64,000 nt of DNA from Allopontixanthobacter confluentis. Its GTDB lineage: Bacteria; Pseudomonadota; Alphaproteobacteria; Sphingomonadales; Sphingomonadaceae. Positions 40,005 through 50,016 of this stretch are shown piece after piece. The notes under the pieces are model-generated. The model ran no database searches. It was given only the letters and a program-made list of their open reading frames with translations, and was not told the DNA's origin. The DNA lies in assembly GCF_009827615.1 (NCBI RefSeq), contig NZ_WTYU01000001.1, positions 1,261,001 to 1,325,000 on the forward strand. The letters are read 5' to 3'. A program made the translations under genes and the position numbers. Within the stretch, counting starts at the first letter, position 1. The number at the start of each line of letters is the position of its first letter.

Positions 40005-41699
40005 ATGGCTAATCGCAGGACGCTCGAAAACGAAGCGGCACAGTCAACGACAGCGTTAGGACCGATGATAGGCCTGGCGCGGGAAGATTTCATTGGCGCA
40101 ATCGCCCTGCTGCTTCGGGAAACCGCATCAGACCCTGCCCGCAGCATGAAACACGCCCGTTCGATGGGCGAAGACATGATCAAGATCATGACCGGCAAAT
40201 CCGATCTCGCGCCAGATCCCAAGGACAAGCGGTTCAAGGACCCTGCGTGGCAGTATAATCCGTTCTTCCGCGCAGGCGCGCAATATTACCTCGCAGTGCA
40301 AAAAGGCATGGCCAACTGGCTGAATGATCTGGACCTCGATGAACTGGAACGCGACCGCGCCAATTTCATTTCCAACATCATTATCGACAGTCTGGCCCCG
40401 ACCAATACGCTGGCAGGCAACCCCACCGCCCAGAAACGCGTGATCGACAGTGGCGGCATGAGCCTGGTGAAGGGGCTGAAAAATGCCTATGACGACATTC
40501 TCCATAACAAGGGCATGGTCAGCCAGGTGGACAAACGCCCGTTCAAGCTGGGCGAAAATATCGCCACCTCGAAAGGCAGCGTGGTCCTTCGCACCGAAAT
40601 GATGGAACTGGTGCATTATGCGCCCACCACCGATGAAGTGTATGCCATCCCGCAGCTGACCATCCCGCCGCAGATCAACAAGATGTATATCAACGATCTC
40701 AGCCCCGATAAATCGGTGGTCAAATGGCAGCTGGACAATGGCATCCAGACATTTGTGATCAGCTGGCGCAACCCGTCAAAGGATCAGGGCATTTGGGGAA
40801 TGGCCGAATATATCCGGTCGTGCCGCGAAGCGATGGACGCAGTGGCGGCCATTACCGGCTCCAGGAAGGTCAATGTTTCAGCAGGCTGTTCGGGCGGCCA
40901 GACGGCAGCGATTCTGGCCAGCAAACTGGCATCTGACAAGCAGACCTCGCTTGGCGCGCTGACGCTGATGGTCTGTGTTCTTCATCCCAAGCAGAACGAT
41001 ATCGAGGCAGGTTCGCTGGTGAGCGAAAACGGCATGCAGCTCGCCCGCCGCCGCGCTGCCAAGCAAGGCGTGATCGAAGGCGATTCTCTTGCCCGCGGCT
41101 TCGCCTGGCTGCGCCCCAATGATCTGATCTGGAATTACGTCATCAACAATTACCTGCTGGGCGAAGACCCGCCAGCGTTTGACGTATTGTTCTGGAATGC
41201 CGATGCCACCAACCTTTCCGCCAGCCTGATGGGCGATTTCCTGACCATTTTCGAAACACTCGCCTTTACCAAAAAGGGCGAAGTCGAAATGGCGGATCAC
41301 AAGATCGACCTGACCAAGGTAACCAGTGACCTGTTCATTCTGGGCGGCGTGACCGATCATATCACCCCGTGGCGCGCATGCTACCGCTCGACCCAGCTGT
41401 TCGGATCAAAGGATGTGACCTTCGTCCTCAGTCAGGCTGGCCATATGCAGGCTATCCTCAACCCGCCGGGCAATCCCAAGGCAAAATTCTTCAAATCGAA
41501 GAAACCCGGGCTGCCGCCAGCAGATGTGGATGACTGGCTGGCCGGAACAGAAGAAGTCGCGGGCAGTTGGTGGCCATACTGGATTGAGTGGCTTCAGGCC
41601 CGCTCCGGCAAGAAAGTCGCCGCGCCCGAAGCTGTCGGCAATGCGACGTTCAAACCGCTGGATCCTGCTCCGGGTCGCTATGTTCTGGAAGAACATTGA
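40005..41699 (+). CDS. phaC: Polyhydroxyalkanoate synthase (class I/II PhaC)
   Basis: The enzyme polymerises hydroxyacyl-CoA into PHA granules. The 564-residue protein has WRNPSK, the lipase-box region SAGCSGGQT with catalytic Cys295, Asp451 in GGVTDHITPW, and His480 in QAGHMQAILNPPGNPKA. The last motif is typical of PHA synthases. The box reads AGCSGG where most members have GxCxGG. The start is ATG 40005 with GGGG 6 nt upstream; an ATG four codons earlier (39993) is also possible. A depolymerase gene follows. Confidence 0.92.
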   Translation: MANRRTLENEAAQSTTALGPMIGLAREDFIGAIALLLRETASDPARSMKHARSMGEDMIKIMTGKSDLAPDPKDKRFKDPAWQYNPFFRAGAQYYLAVQKGMANWLNDLDLDELERDRANFISNIIIDSLAPTNTLAGNPTAQKRVIDSGGMSLVKGLKNAYDDILHNKGMVSQVDKRPFKLGENIATSKGSVVLRTEMMELVHYAPTTDEVYAIPQLTIPPQINKMYINDLSPDKSVVKWQLDNGIQTFVISWRNPSKDQGIWGMAEYIRSCREAMDAVAAITGSRKVNVSAGCSGGQTAAILASKLASDKQTSLGALTLMVCVLHPKQNDIEAGSLVSENGMQLARRRAAKQGVIEGDSLARGFAWLRPNDLIWNYVINNYLLGEDPPAFDVLFWNADATNLSASLMGDFLTIFETLAFTKKGEVEMADHKIDLTKVTSDLFILGGVTDHITPWRACYRSTQLFGSKDVTFVLSQAGHMQAILNPPGNPKAKFFKSKKPGLPPADVDDWLAGTEEVAGSWWPYWIEWLQARSGKKVAAPEAVGNATFKPLDPAPGRYVLEEH

Positions 41700-41732
41700 T
41701 AGATAAACATAAAATTCGTAGGATACCGTTTT

Positions 41733-42581
41733 TTGACCGACGCAATGAAAACTGCTGAAATCTCCATGGAAACCGTTGGCGGCCGCACCTTACGCGTTGC
41801 ACGCTGGCGTCTGGACATGCCGAGTGAACACGCCCCAGTGCTGTTTTTCAATGGCATTGGCGCCAATATAGAAGCTGTCGCCCCCTTGGCCGAAGCGCTC
41901 AACGACCGCGGTTTCATCATGTTCGACATGCCCGGCGTGGGCCAGTCCCCCGATCCGGTGGTGCCTTACAACACGGTGACCATGGCATGGACGACGCGCA
42001 AATTGCTGAAACGCTTCGGCGTGGAAGAAGTTGACGTGATGGGCATCAGTTGGGGCGGCGCCATGGCGCAACATTTCGCCCTGCAATATCCCGGCATCAC
42101 CCGCCGCCTTGTGCTGGTGGCCACCAGTGCCGGCATGATCATGGTGCCGGGCAACCCTGCTGCCCTGACCAAAATGGCCAATCCGCGCCGGTATGTCGAT
42201 GCCGCCTTCATGGCGCAGCATTTTGAGACGCTATATGGCGGGGCATTGGCAGGTTCGCCGGGCAAAGGGGGCCACATGGCGCGCCTCACGCCGCCCAGCC
42301 CGCGCGGCTATATGTATCAGCTGCTGGCCATGCTCGGCTGGACCAGTGTGCCTGCCCTGCCATTCATGAAGAAGGAAACGCTCATCCTCATGGGTGATGA
42401 TGACCAGATCGTGCCGCTGGCCAATGGCAAGCTGCTGAAAGCGCTCATCCCCAACAGCGAGCTCGTGGTGATGAAGGGGGGAGGCCATCTGTTCCTCCTC
42501 AGCCATCACGACCAGAGCGTTCGTGCTATCCGCAATTTCCTCGCAGCTCCTGAAAAGACGGAGCAGAAAAAGGCGGCCTGA
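41733..42581 (+). CDS. phaZ: Intracellular PHA depolymerase-like alpha/beta hydrolase
   Basis: The 282-residue protein is predicted to release hydroxyalkanoate from stored polymer. Catalytic Ser106 lies in GISWGGAMAQ, the motif of medium-chain PhaZ depolymerases. Asp223 or Asp224 (GDDDQIVP) and His252 (KGGGHLF) complete the triad. The start is TTG at 41733 with AGGA 9 nt upstream; an ATG at 41745 lacks a suitable ribosome site. It follows phaC by 33 bp and overlaps the reductase start by one base (TGATG). Confidence 0.85.
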   Translation: MTDAMKTAEISMETVGGRTLRVARWRLDMPSEHAPVLFFNGIGANIEAVAPLAEALNDRGFIMFDMPGVGQSPDPVVPYNTVTMAWTTRKLLKRFGVEEVDVMGISWGGAMAQHFALQYPGITRRLVLVATSAGMIMVPGNPAALTKMANPRRYVDAAFMAQHFETLYGGALAGSPGKGGHMARLTPPSPRGYMYQLLAMLGWTSVPALPFMKKETLILMGDDDQIVPLANGKLLKALIPNSELVVMKGGGHLFLLSHHDQSVRAIRNFLAAPEKTEQKKAA

Positions 42582-43897
42582 TGCGCCACATTGCAATTAT
42601 CGGTTCTGGTCCTGCGGGATATTACACCGCAGAAGCGGCACAGAAATATTGGGGCGAGGAAGTCCAGGTCGACGTGTTCGACCGGCTTCCAGTCCCTTAT
42701 GGCCTGATCAGAACCGGGGTTGCACCAGACCATCAATCGATCAAGGCAGTGGCGCGGCGATACGAGAAAACTGCGTTGACCGATAATGTGCGCTTCGTCG
42801 GCAATGTCTCGATCGGCGAAGATGTCAGTATTGCAGAACTTTCCAGTCTTTACGATGCCGTGGTTCTGGCAACCGGCGCGCCCAATGACCGCCCGTTGGG
42901 TCTGCCGGGAGAAAACCTGGCCAATATCTTTGGCAGCGCAGCATTTGTCGGCTGGTATAATGGCCACCCCCAATTTGCCGGCCTTGAACCTGATTTGTCC
43001 GGAAAACATGCCGTCGTCATCGGCATGGGCAATGTCGCGCTGGATGTGGCCCGCATTCTGGCCAAAACGCGCGAGGAATTTGCGGGCAGCGATATTGTCA
43101 GCCATGCGCTGGAGGCATTGTGCCGGTCCGGCATCGAAAAAATCACCATCCTTGCGCGCCGTGGTCCCCATCAGGTGGCCATGACGCCCAAGGAACTGGG
43201 CGAACTGGCCCATCTTGAACGTGCTGTCCCCCGGGTGGACGCAGAAGATCTGCCAGAGGAGGCAGAGGACGCGATACTGGAGCCGGGTTTACGCAAATCG
43301 GTGGCCCATCTGCGCAGTTTTGCCGCCATTCCTGAAAACATGCACGCGGATGCAAAGGTCGAAATGTATTTTGACCTGTTTGCCAGCCCCACCCGTTTTC
43401 TCGGCAATGGCAAGGTAGAAGCAGTCGAAGTCGAACGCACCACCGTAACCACGGGCCGCGCAATCGGAACGGGCGAATTTTACAAGGTGCCAGCCGATCT
43501 GGTGATCAGTTGCATTGGCTATCGCACATCGCCCATTCCCGATGTGCCATTTGACGAACGCATGGGCCGCTTCGCCAATGATGAAGGGCGCATTCTCACA
43601 GGGCTTTATTGCGTTGGCTGGGCACGGCGGGGGCCATCAGGGACCATCGGCACCAACCGGCCCGATGGTTACGGCGTGATCGACAAGATCGTCCAGGATA
43701 TGGACAGCGGCAAGCTGGGACGGGCCGAGAAAAAAGGTCGCGCCGGTTTTGACGAACTGGCCAAGGCCCGCGGCCTTGATGTGGTGACCTTCCGTGACTG
43801 GAAAAAAATCGAGGAAGCAGAAGCGGCTGCTGCACGCGACGGCGCACCGCGCGAAAAATTCGTCGACATCGAAGCGATGATCCGCGCCCGCAATTAA
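42581..43897 (+). CDS. fprA: Ferredoxin/adrenodoxin-type NADP reductase (FprA-like)
   Basis: This 438-residue flavoprotein moves electrons between NADPH and a ferredoxin. Visible are the FAD motif GSGPAGYYTAE (8-18), VPYGLIRTGVAPDH (38-51), the NADP motif GMGNVALDVAR, and the C-terminal GWARRGPSGTIGTNRPDG. All are standard for the adrenodoxin-reductase/FprA group. The start overlaps the phaZ stop, so translation is coupled. A ferredoxin reductase in a PHA operon is unusual. The partner ferredoxin is not in the window. Confidence 0.9.
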   Translation: MRHIAIIGSGPAGYYTAEAAQKYWGEEVQVDVFDRLPVPYGLIRTGVAPDHQSIKAVARRYEKTALTDNVRFVGNVSIGEDVSIAELSSLYDAVVLATGAPNDRPLGLPGENLANIFGSAAFVGWYNGHPQFAGLEPDLSGKHAVVIGMGNVALDVARILAKTREEFAGSDIVSHALEALCRSGIEKITILARRGPHQVAMTPKELGELAHLERAVPRVDAEDLPEEAEDAILEPGLRKSVAHLRSFAAIPENMHADAKVEMYFDLFASPTRFLGNGKVEAVEVERTTVTTGRAIGTGEFYKVPADLVISCIGYRTSPIPDVPFDERMGRFANDEGRILTGLYCVGWARRGPSGTIGTNRPDGYGVIDKIVQDMDSGKLGRAEKKGRAGFDELAKARGLDVVTFRDWKKIEEAEAAAARDGAPREKFVDIEAMIRARN

Positions 43898-44003
43898 GGT
43901 TGCGCGGCGGCGAGAAGAGCCTGCGAATTGCGGGCCGGCGCCCATCTCCCCACTGGACTCATCCGTTGCTTTATGGAACCTTCTTTTTTCGAGAGGAAAA
44001 CCC

Positions 44004-45758
44004 ATGCCTGCATTCGATATGATCATCCGAAACGGGACCATTGTGGATGGCACCGGAGCCGCGCGTTTCAGCGGCGACATTGCGATCAAAAACGGTCTTG
44101 TCGCACAGGTCGGCACCGTCACTGGTGATGCCGCTGAGGAAATAGATGCAGGCGGCCATGTCGTCACGCCGGGCTTTGTCGACATTCACACCCATTATGA
44201 CGGGCAAGCCACCTGGGACCAGGAAATGGCGCCATCAAGCTGGCACGGCGTCACCACCGTGGTCATGGGCAATTGCGGCGTCGGCTTTGCCCCAGCCCGC
44301 CCTGACCGCCATGAATGGCTGATCAAGCTGATGGAAGGGGTGGAGGATATTCCCGGCACGGCGCTTGCCGAAGGCATGAAGTGGGATTGGGAAACCTTCC
44401 CCGAATATCTCGACGCGCTGGAAAAACTGCCGCGCACTGTCGATGTCGGCACCCATGTTCCGCATGGCGCCGTGCGTGCCTATGTTCTGGGTGACCGCGA
44501 GCAGCCCGGCGCCGTGCCGACCCGGGATGATCTGGCGCAAATGTCCGCCATCGTCGAAGAAGGCGTGAAAGCAGGCGCGCTGGGTTTTTCCACCAGCCGC
44601 ACCGTCCTGCATAAAAGCGTGGATGGCGAGTTGGTCCCCGGCACCACGGCCACGGCGGAAGAACTGGTCACCATCGGCCGCGCCATGGGCCGTGCAGGCC
44701 ACGGCGTGTTCGAAATGGCCAGCGACATGAAGCGCGAATGGAATGAATTTGAATGGATGGGCGACCTCAGCCGTGAAACCGGCCTGCCAGTGACATTTGC
44801 CGCACTGCAATCCATCGCCAAGGAATTGCCGCTGGACGAACAGATTTCTTCCATGCGCGCGCAGAATGACAATGGCGCCCATATTGTTGCCCAGATTGCA
44901 TTGCGCGGAAACGGCATCATCATGGCGTGGCAGGGCACGGTGCATCCCTTCGTTTACCGGCCAAGCTGGCAGACAATCGCCGAACTGCCGTGGGATCAGC
45001 AGAAGACGAAGCTTATGGACCCGGCCTTCAAGGCACAAATGCTGGCCGAGGAAAACGATTATACCGGCGCGCCGCAGGACATCCTCTCGTTCCTGATGGT
45101 GGTCTCACAAGGCTGGGCCATGCAGTTCGAAATGGACCCGGATTTCGATTATGAACCCGAAGCCAGCGCCAGCGTGAATGCCCGCGCCACTGCGCAAGGC
45201 GTCGATCCGCAGGACTATGCATACGACATGCTCTGCGCCAATGAAGCCAGGGGCTTCATCTATCTGCCAATCCTGAATTACGCCGATGGCAATCTGGATT
45301 TCCTGTTCCCGCTCCAGCATGCGGCCGATACGGTCAATTCCCTGTCTGATGGCGGCGCGCATTGCGGCACCATTTGTGATGCTGCCAGCCCCACTTTCAT
45401 GCTGCAACATTGGGTCAGGGACCGGAAACGGGGCGACCGCATCAGCCTGGAAAATGCGGTGAAGCGCCAATGCCTCGACACTGCGCTTCTGTATGGGCTG
45501 GAAGATCGCGGCATTATCGCGCCGGGCTATCTGGCTGATCTCAACATTATCGATATGGAAAAGCTGAAGCTGGGCAAACCCTGGCTGGCGTTCGACCTGC
45601 CTGCTGGCGGCAAACGTCTGCTGCAAAAGGCAGAAGGTTATGTAATGACAATCAAAGCCGGCACGGTCACCTTCCGCGATGGCGAATGGACTGGCGCAAC
45701 CCCGGGCGGCCTTATCCGCGGCCCACAGCGCGCCGAACTGGCGGAGGCGGCAGAATGA
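44004..45758 (+). CDS. N-acyl-D-amino-acid deacylase family amidohydrolase
   Basis: The 584-residue metal-dependent amidohydrolase starts with the small beta domain ([13 protein letters not shown]) and the metal motif [12 protein letters not shown] (His62, His64). [18 protein letters not shown] and DGGAHC, typical of D-aminoacylases, follow. GAGAGGAAAA precedes the ATG. The stop overlaps the next gene as ATGA. The role may be hydrolysis of N-acyl amino acids, but family members include other amidohydrolases. Confidence 0.87.
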   Translation: MPAFDMIIRNGTIVDGTGAARFSGDIAIKNGLVAQVGTVTGDAAEEIDAGGHVVTPGFVDIHTHYDGQATWDQEMAPSSWHGVTTVVMGNCGVGFAPARPDRHEWLIKLMEGVEDIPGTALAEGMKWDWETFPEYLDALEKLPRTVDVGTHVPHGAVRAYVLGDREQPGAVPTRDDLAQMSAIVEEGVKAGALGFSTSRTVLHKSVDGELVPGTTATAEELVTIGRAMGRAGHGVFEMASDMKREWNEFEWMGDLSRETGLPVTFAALQSIAKELPLDEQISSMRAQNDNGAHIVAQIALRGNGIIMAWQGTVHPFVYRPSWQTIAELPWDQQKTKLMDPAFKAQMLAEENDYTGAPQDILSFLMVVSQGWAMQFEMDPDFDYEPEASASVNARATAQGVDPQDYAYDMLCANEARGFIYLPILNYADGNLDFLFPLQHAADTVNSLSDGGAHCGTICDAASPTFMLQHWVRDRKRGDRISLENAVKRQCLDTALLYGLEDRGIIAPGYLADLNIIDMEKLKLGKPWLAFDLPAGGKRLLQKAEGYVMTIKAGTVTFRDGEWTGATPGGLIRGPQRAELAEAAE

Positions 45759-46774
45759 GCATTGCAGCAATCAAAATCGGCGCGCCGGCATCATTGGATT
45801 CGCTCGAACTTGTCAGCCTCGACGATCCGGGCGCACCCGGTCCGGGCGAAGTGCGCGTGGCGCTGAAGGCGTCCTCGCTCAACTTTCATGACTATGCTGT
45901 CGTTACGGGCATGATTCCCGCCGCTGCTGGCCGCATCCCCATGTCCGATGGCGCTGGCGAAGTGGTGGCCATTGGCGATGGCGTGACCGAATATGCCGTG
46001 GGCGATGCCGTGGTTTCCACCTTCTTTCCCGACTGGCATGACGGGCAAACGCCCGCCACCGCTTTTACCCGCGTGCCGGGTGACGGGATTGACGGCTACG
46101 CCCGCGAAGCCATTGTCGCGCCGACGAACTGGTTTACCCACGCACCCAAAGGCTATTCTCACGCAGAAGCCGCCACGCTGACATGTGCTGGCCTGACTGC
46201 ATGGCGGGCGCTGTTTGTCGATAACGCCATCAAGCCGGGCGACACCGTGCTGGTGCAGGGCAGCGGCGGGGTTTCGGTATTCGCACTGCAATTTGCCAAG
46301 GCCGCAGGCGCCAATGTGATCGCCACCAGTTCATCAGATGAAAAGCTGGAGCGGTTGCGCGAGTTGGGCGCAGACCACCTCATCAATTACAAGGAAATCC
46401 TGGCGTGGGGCGCAGAAGCGCTCAAGATCACTGGCGGCGCGGGGGTGGATTGCGTGGTCGAAATCGGCGGTGCAGGCACGCTGGACCAATCCATGATGGC
46501 CACCCGCGTTGGCGGCCATGTGGCAATGATCGGCGTGCTGACCGGCTTTGCAGGGCCGGTGCAGACCGGCCTGCTGATGGCCAAGAATTTGCGGGTGCAG
46601 GGTTTGACGGTGGGCAGTTGCACACAGCAGCGCGACATGATTGCAGGGATTGACGCCAATGGCATCAAACCCGTCATTTCAGATCATTTCGAACTGGCCA
46701 GACTGGCTGACGCCTTCCGCCATCAGGAAGCGAACCGGCATTTTGGCAAAATCGTGGTCGATATCGCGGGCTGA
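45755..46774 (+). CDS. MDR-family NAD(P)-dependent alcohol dehydrogenase/quinone reductase
   Basis: The 339-residue medium-chain dehydrogenase has a GroES-like N-terminal domain (KASSLNFHDYAVVTG, SDGAGEVVAIG). The Rossmann domain contains VLVQGSGGVSVFALQFAKAAGA. The structural zinc cysteines are absent, so it resembles the zinc-independent quinone-oxidoreductase group. The ATG overlaps the deacylase stop. It is the last gene of the rightward run and is 4 bp from the convergent DUF2855 gene. Confidence 0.85.
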   Translation: MSIAAIKIGAPASLDSLELVSLDDPGAPGPGEVRVALKASSLNFHDYAVVTGMIPAAAGRIPMSDGAGEVVAIGDGVTEYAVGDAVVSTFFPDWHDGQTPATAFTRVPGDGIDGYAREAIVAPTNWFTHAPKGYSHAEAATLTCAGLTAWRALFVDNAIKPGDTVLVQGSGGVSVFALQFAKAAGANVIATSSSDEKLERLRELGADHLINYKEILAWGAEALKITGGAGVDCVVEIGGAGTLDQSMMATRVGGHVAMIGVLTGFAGPVQTGLLMAKNLRVQGLTVGSCTQQRDMIAGIDANGIKPVISDHFELARLADAFRHQEANRHFGKIVVDIAG

Positions 46775-46778
46775 TCCG

Positions 46779-47852
46779 TCAGGGCTCGATCACTATTCCC
46801 ACGGCCGGATCGACTTTGCCCCCAACCATGGTGACAAAGGTTTCGCGCGCTGCATCTATGCCTCTGCGAACCTCGACTTCCACGGTTTCCTCGACTTCGT
46901 GAAGAAATTTGCGCCAGCTTTCGGCAATGGACTGGCCAAACGCCTTCGCGCCCATCGCGTTGACCGCCGCAACCGCATAATGGGGTGCGAAAAACAAGAT
47001 GGGTTCCGGTCCGGGCATGCCGCCTGCACCGCCTGACCGGCCATCGAGATGGGTCGCGCCAACCAGGCAGGAATAGGCGAGATTATCGCCCAGATGTTCG
47101 TGAATGGCGCGCAGGACAGCCGAATTTCCGGCAAAATCCACCGACACTGTCGGCACAACTGCCAGCTTTTCCACCTCGTCATAGGACAGCACCTGATCAT
47201 ACAGACCACTGGCTTTCACAAATTCCACATTGCCGGGCGATGTTAGCCCCACGCGCTTGATCTGCGGCGATTTGTCCTTTGCCACACTGGCCAGCGCCAT
47301 GCTGGTTTTGGAAGATGCGCTCGTCATCACCATCACTTGCGCGCCGAACCATTTTTCGCCCGAAAACATCGTTTCGATAAGAAAACCGGTTTTGAACAAG
47401 GGGCCGAAAATCATGCGCTGCGGTTCCTTGGCAGGGTCATGTTCCGGGTCCGCGGCGAGGCGGGAATATTGATTGTAAATCGGGCTCATCGGCTGGCGGT
47501 GCGCGGCCATGTCGGTAAAGCTGCCATCGCTGATTTTGCCCGGCTTGACATCAAGATGCGTGCCCATCGGCAGATAGCCATAAACGCGTTCCCCCACGGC
47601 GAAATCGGGGTGGTTTGATTGCTCGACCACGCCATGGCCCCACATCGGCACCACACCGCGATCATCTGATCCGGGAAAAAAGTTCCAATAGCCCATCTGG
47701 TCACCCACCACTGCGTAGGTGACATTATTGGCCGTGACGGAAAAACTCTCGATCTTCAGGCGCACCGCGTCTTGCGCCAAGGGCGGCATAGCCACATCGA
47801 CCAGCTTGGCATCGGTAAGGTTGTCGCGAACGACCTGGACGATCTGGCTCAT
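46779..47852 (-). CDS. DUF2855 family protein
   Basis: The 357-residue protein is recognised by its layout: an MDR-like N-terminal beta domain (RLKIESFSVTANNVTYAVVG) and VPMWGHGVVEQSNHPDFAVG, as in Pfam DUF2855. The function is not known; some relatives are annotated near acyl-CoA or alcohol metabolism. A short hairpin covers its ribosome-binding site (47860-47877). It stands alone between the PHA run and dnaN. Confidence 0.82.
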   Translation of the reverse strand: MSQIVQVVRDNLTDAKLVDVAMPPLAQDAVRLKIESFSVTANNVTYAVVGDQMGYWNFFPGSDDRGVVPMWGHGVVEQSNHPDFAVGERVYGYLPMGTHLDVKPGKISDGSFTDMAAHRQPMSPIYNQYSRLAADPEHDPAKEPQRMIFGPLFKTGFLIETMFSGEKWFGAQVMVMTSASSKTSMALASVAKDKSPQIKRVGLTSPGNVEFVKASGLYDQVLSYDEVEKLAVVPTVSVDFAGNSAVLRAIHEHLGDNLAYSCLVGATHLDGRSGGAGGMPGPEPILFFAPHYAVAAVNAMGAKAFGQSIAESWRKFLHEVEETVEVEVRRGIDAARETFVTMVGGKVDPAVGIVIEP

Positions 47853-47859
47853 AGAAATT

Positions 47860-47877
47860 CTCCCGTTTTATCGGGAG
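47860..47877 (-). promoter_or_regulatory. Hairpin hiding the DUF2855 ribosome site
   Basis: CTCCCG and CGGGAG pair over 6 bp around a 6-nt loop. In the transcript the 3' arm contains GGGAG, the ribosome-binding site, about 8 nt before the ATG at 47852. Confidence 0.5.
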
Positions 47878-47968
47878 CAATCTATACCTTCTGGCAGCAT
47901 GAAGCGAGGGGCAATCCTGACTCGACTGCCCCCCGTAATTCTAAACGCCAATATGCGAGGCACGCAGT

Positions 47969-49096
47969 TCAGACACGCATCGGCATCAGGACATAAAGCG
48001 CCGGGCTTTTATCGTCCTTGCGGATCAGTGTCGGTGCGCCGGCATCAGCCAGATGCAATTCAACTGTATCGCCCTCAATTTGGCTCAGAATGTCTTTCAG
48101 ATAATTGGCATTAAAACCGATTTCGAAGCCTTCTGCGCCATAATCGGCGGCCAGTTCTTCAGCTGCCGTGCCATTATCCGGACTGGAAACGGAAAGAGTA
48201 ACCTTGTCATGCTCCAGACCCATTTTGACTGCGCGGGTCTTTTCTGTGGCGATGGTCGCCACGCGGTCCACACCTTCGTAGAAGCTGCGCGGATCAATTT
48301 TCAGCAGCTTGTCATTACCGGTTGGAATGACGCGGCTGTAATCAGGGAAAGTCCCGTCAATCAGCTTGCTGGTCAGGATGACCCCGCCTTCGCCGCCCAT
48401 GGTGAAGCGGATCTTGCTGGCAGAAAGATCGATCTGCACGTTGGCATCCAGCGATTCTTCCAGCAGCTTGCGCAATTCGGCGATGGCTTTGCGCGGCACG
48501 ATCACGTCCGGCATGCCTTCTGCACCATCCGGGCGGGCCAGCGTAAAGCGCGCCAGCCTGTGGCCGTCTGTCGCAGCCGCTTTCAGCACCGGCTGATCAT
48601 CATCCGTCACATGCAGGAAAATGCCATTGAGATAATAGCGCGTTTCCTCGGTCGAAATGGCGAACCGGGTGCGGTCGATCATTTCCGCCAGGGTCTTGGC
48701 CGGCAGTTCAAAGCTGGTCGGCAGATCGCCTTCCACGATGACGGGGAAATCGTCGCGCGGCAGCGTCGGCAGGGAGAAACGGCTGCGTCCGGCCTTTACC
48801 GCCATGCGGTTATCCGCCGTTTCGAGGCTGACCTGGCTGCCTTCGGGCAGTTTGCGGGCAATATCGAACAGCAGATGGGCAGACACGGTAATCGCGCCGG
48901 GGCTTTCGACAGATGCCGCTGCCATGTTCTCGGTCACTTGCAGATCGAGGTCAGTCGCCATGACTTTGAGGGAGCCGCCTGCATCTGCATCGATCAGCAC
49001 GTTGGACAGGATGGGTATCGTGTTCCGACGCTCCACCACCGACTGGACGTGGGAAAGGCAGCGCAGCAGAGTGGCACGTTCGATTGTGGCCTTCAT
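47969..49096 (-). CDS. dnaN: DNA polymerase III sliding clamp (beta subunit)
   Basis: This is the processivity clamp of the replicative polymerase. The 375-residue protein starts MKATIERATLLRCLSHVQSV and ends ALYVLMPMRV, both typical ends. Three clamp domains of about 120 residues are recognisable (GAITVSAHLLFDIARKLP in the first). It is not next to dnaA here, and I see no DnaA-box cluster, so this is not a classic origin region. Confidence 0.97.
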   Translation of the reverse strand: MKATIERATLLRCLSHVQSVVERRNTIPILSNVLIDADAGGSLKVMATDLDLQVTENMAAASVESPGAITVSAHLLFDIARKLPEGSQVSLETADNRMAVKAGRSRFSLPTLPRDDFPVIVEGDLPTSFELPAKTLAEMIDRTRFAISTEETRYYLNGIFLHVTDDDQPVLKAAATDGHRLARFTLARPDGAEGMPDVIVPRKAIAELRKLLEESLDANVQIDLSASKIRFTMGGEGGVILTSKLIDGTFPDYSRVIPTGNDKLLKIDPRSFYEGVDRVATIATEKTRAVKMGLEHDKVTLSVSSPDNGTAAEELAADYGAEGFEIGFNANYLKDILSQIEGDTVELHLADAGAPTLIRKDDKSPALYVLMPMRV

Positions 49097-49261
49097 CGGT
49101 CCTACTCAATCCTTCTTGTGCACCGGCGCCCCAACAGGGGGATCAGCAGATTCGTCTGCCTGCGCCGGAAAAAATGGTCAAATAACCTTAGCGTTCGAGA
49201 CTTTGGCGGCAAGGTTACAGACGGTGTATGATCGATTCCTTGGGGATAAACCCGATCAACC

Positions 49262-50014
49262 TTACGACATCATGGCCATGCCACCGTTTACATGCAGCGT
49301 CTGGCCAGTGACATAGGATGCTTCCTTCGATGCCAGATAGGCCACCGCCGCGCCAATATCCTCACCCTCGCCCATGCGGCCCATGGGGATGCGGGCATTC
49401 AGCGCATCTTTCTGCGCGTCGGGCAATTCATCGGTCATGGCTGTGCGGATGAAACCGGGGGCGACGCAATTTACCGTGATGCCCCGCGTTGCCAGTTCCT
49501 GCGCCAGGCTTTTCGACATGCCTACCAGACCGGCCTTGGCCGCAGCATAGTTCATCTGGCCCGGATTGCCGGTGGCACCCACCACGCTGGTAATGTTGAT
49601 CATGCGGCCAAAGCGGGCCTTCATCATCGGGCGGGCAGCAGCGCGCATCAGGCGAAAGGCAGCCTCGAGGTTGACCTTGATCACCTCGTCCCATTCCTCG
49701 TCCTTCATCCGCATCGCCAGATTGTCGCGCGTGATGCCGGCATTGTTGACCAGGATATCCAGCTTGCCCAGCGTATCGATCGTGGCAGGGACCAGATGTT
49801 CCACATCTTCGGTTTTGGAAAGGTTGCAGGTGATCTCGACATGGTCATGGCCAAAATCATCGTTCAGTTCTTCACGAAAAGCGCGCAACTTTGCGCCGTT
49901 TGAGCCTGAAAGCGCCAGCCGCGCCCCGCGCGATGCCAGCGAACGGGCGATGGAAGAACCGATGCCGCCGCTGGCACCGGTAACAAGGGCAGTCATGCCG
50001 GTAAGGTCGAACAT
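49262..50014 (-). CDS. fabG: 3-oxoacyl-ACP reductase
   Basis: The enzyme reduces 3-oxoacyl-ACP with NADPH in fatty acid synthesis. The 250 residues include TGASGGIG (12-19), NNAGITRDNL (90-99), Ser143 in MINITSVVG, and Tyr156-x3-Lys160. The ATG at 50014 has GGAG 9 nt upstream; the upstream TTG would overlap fabD. It starts 2 bp after the fabD stop. The usual acpP does not follow; dnaN does, after 165 bp. Confidence 0.94.
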   Translation of the reverse strand: MFDLTGMTALVTGASGGIGSSIARSLASRGARLALSGSNGAKLRAFREELNDDFGHDHVEITCNLSKTEDVEHLVPATIDTLGKLDILVNNAGITRDNLAMRMKDEEWDEVIKVNLEAAFRLMRAAARPMMKARFGRMINITSVVGATGNPGQMNYAAAKAGLVGMSKSLAQELATRGITVNCVAPGFIRTAMTDELPDAQKDALNARIPMGRMGEGEDIGAAVAYLASKEASYVTGQTLHVNGGMAMMS

Positions 50015-50016
50015 TC

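Noticed and set aside
48053-49231. Long open frame (392 codons) on the plus strand
   Set aside because: It is antisense to dnaN.
47969-49261. Replication origin near dnaN
   Set aside because: There is no dnaA, no DnaA-box cluster and no A+T-rich unwinding element next to the gene.
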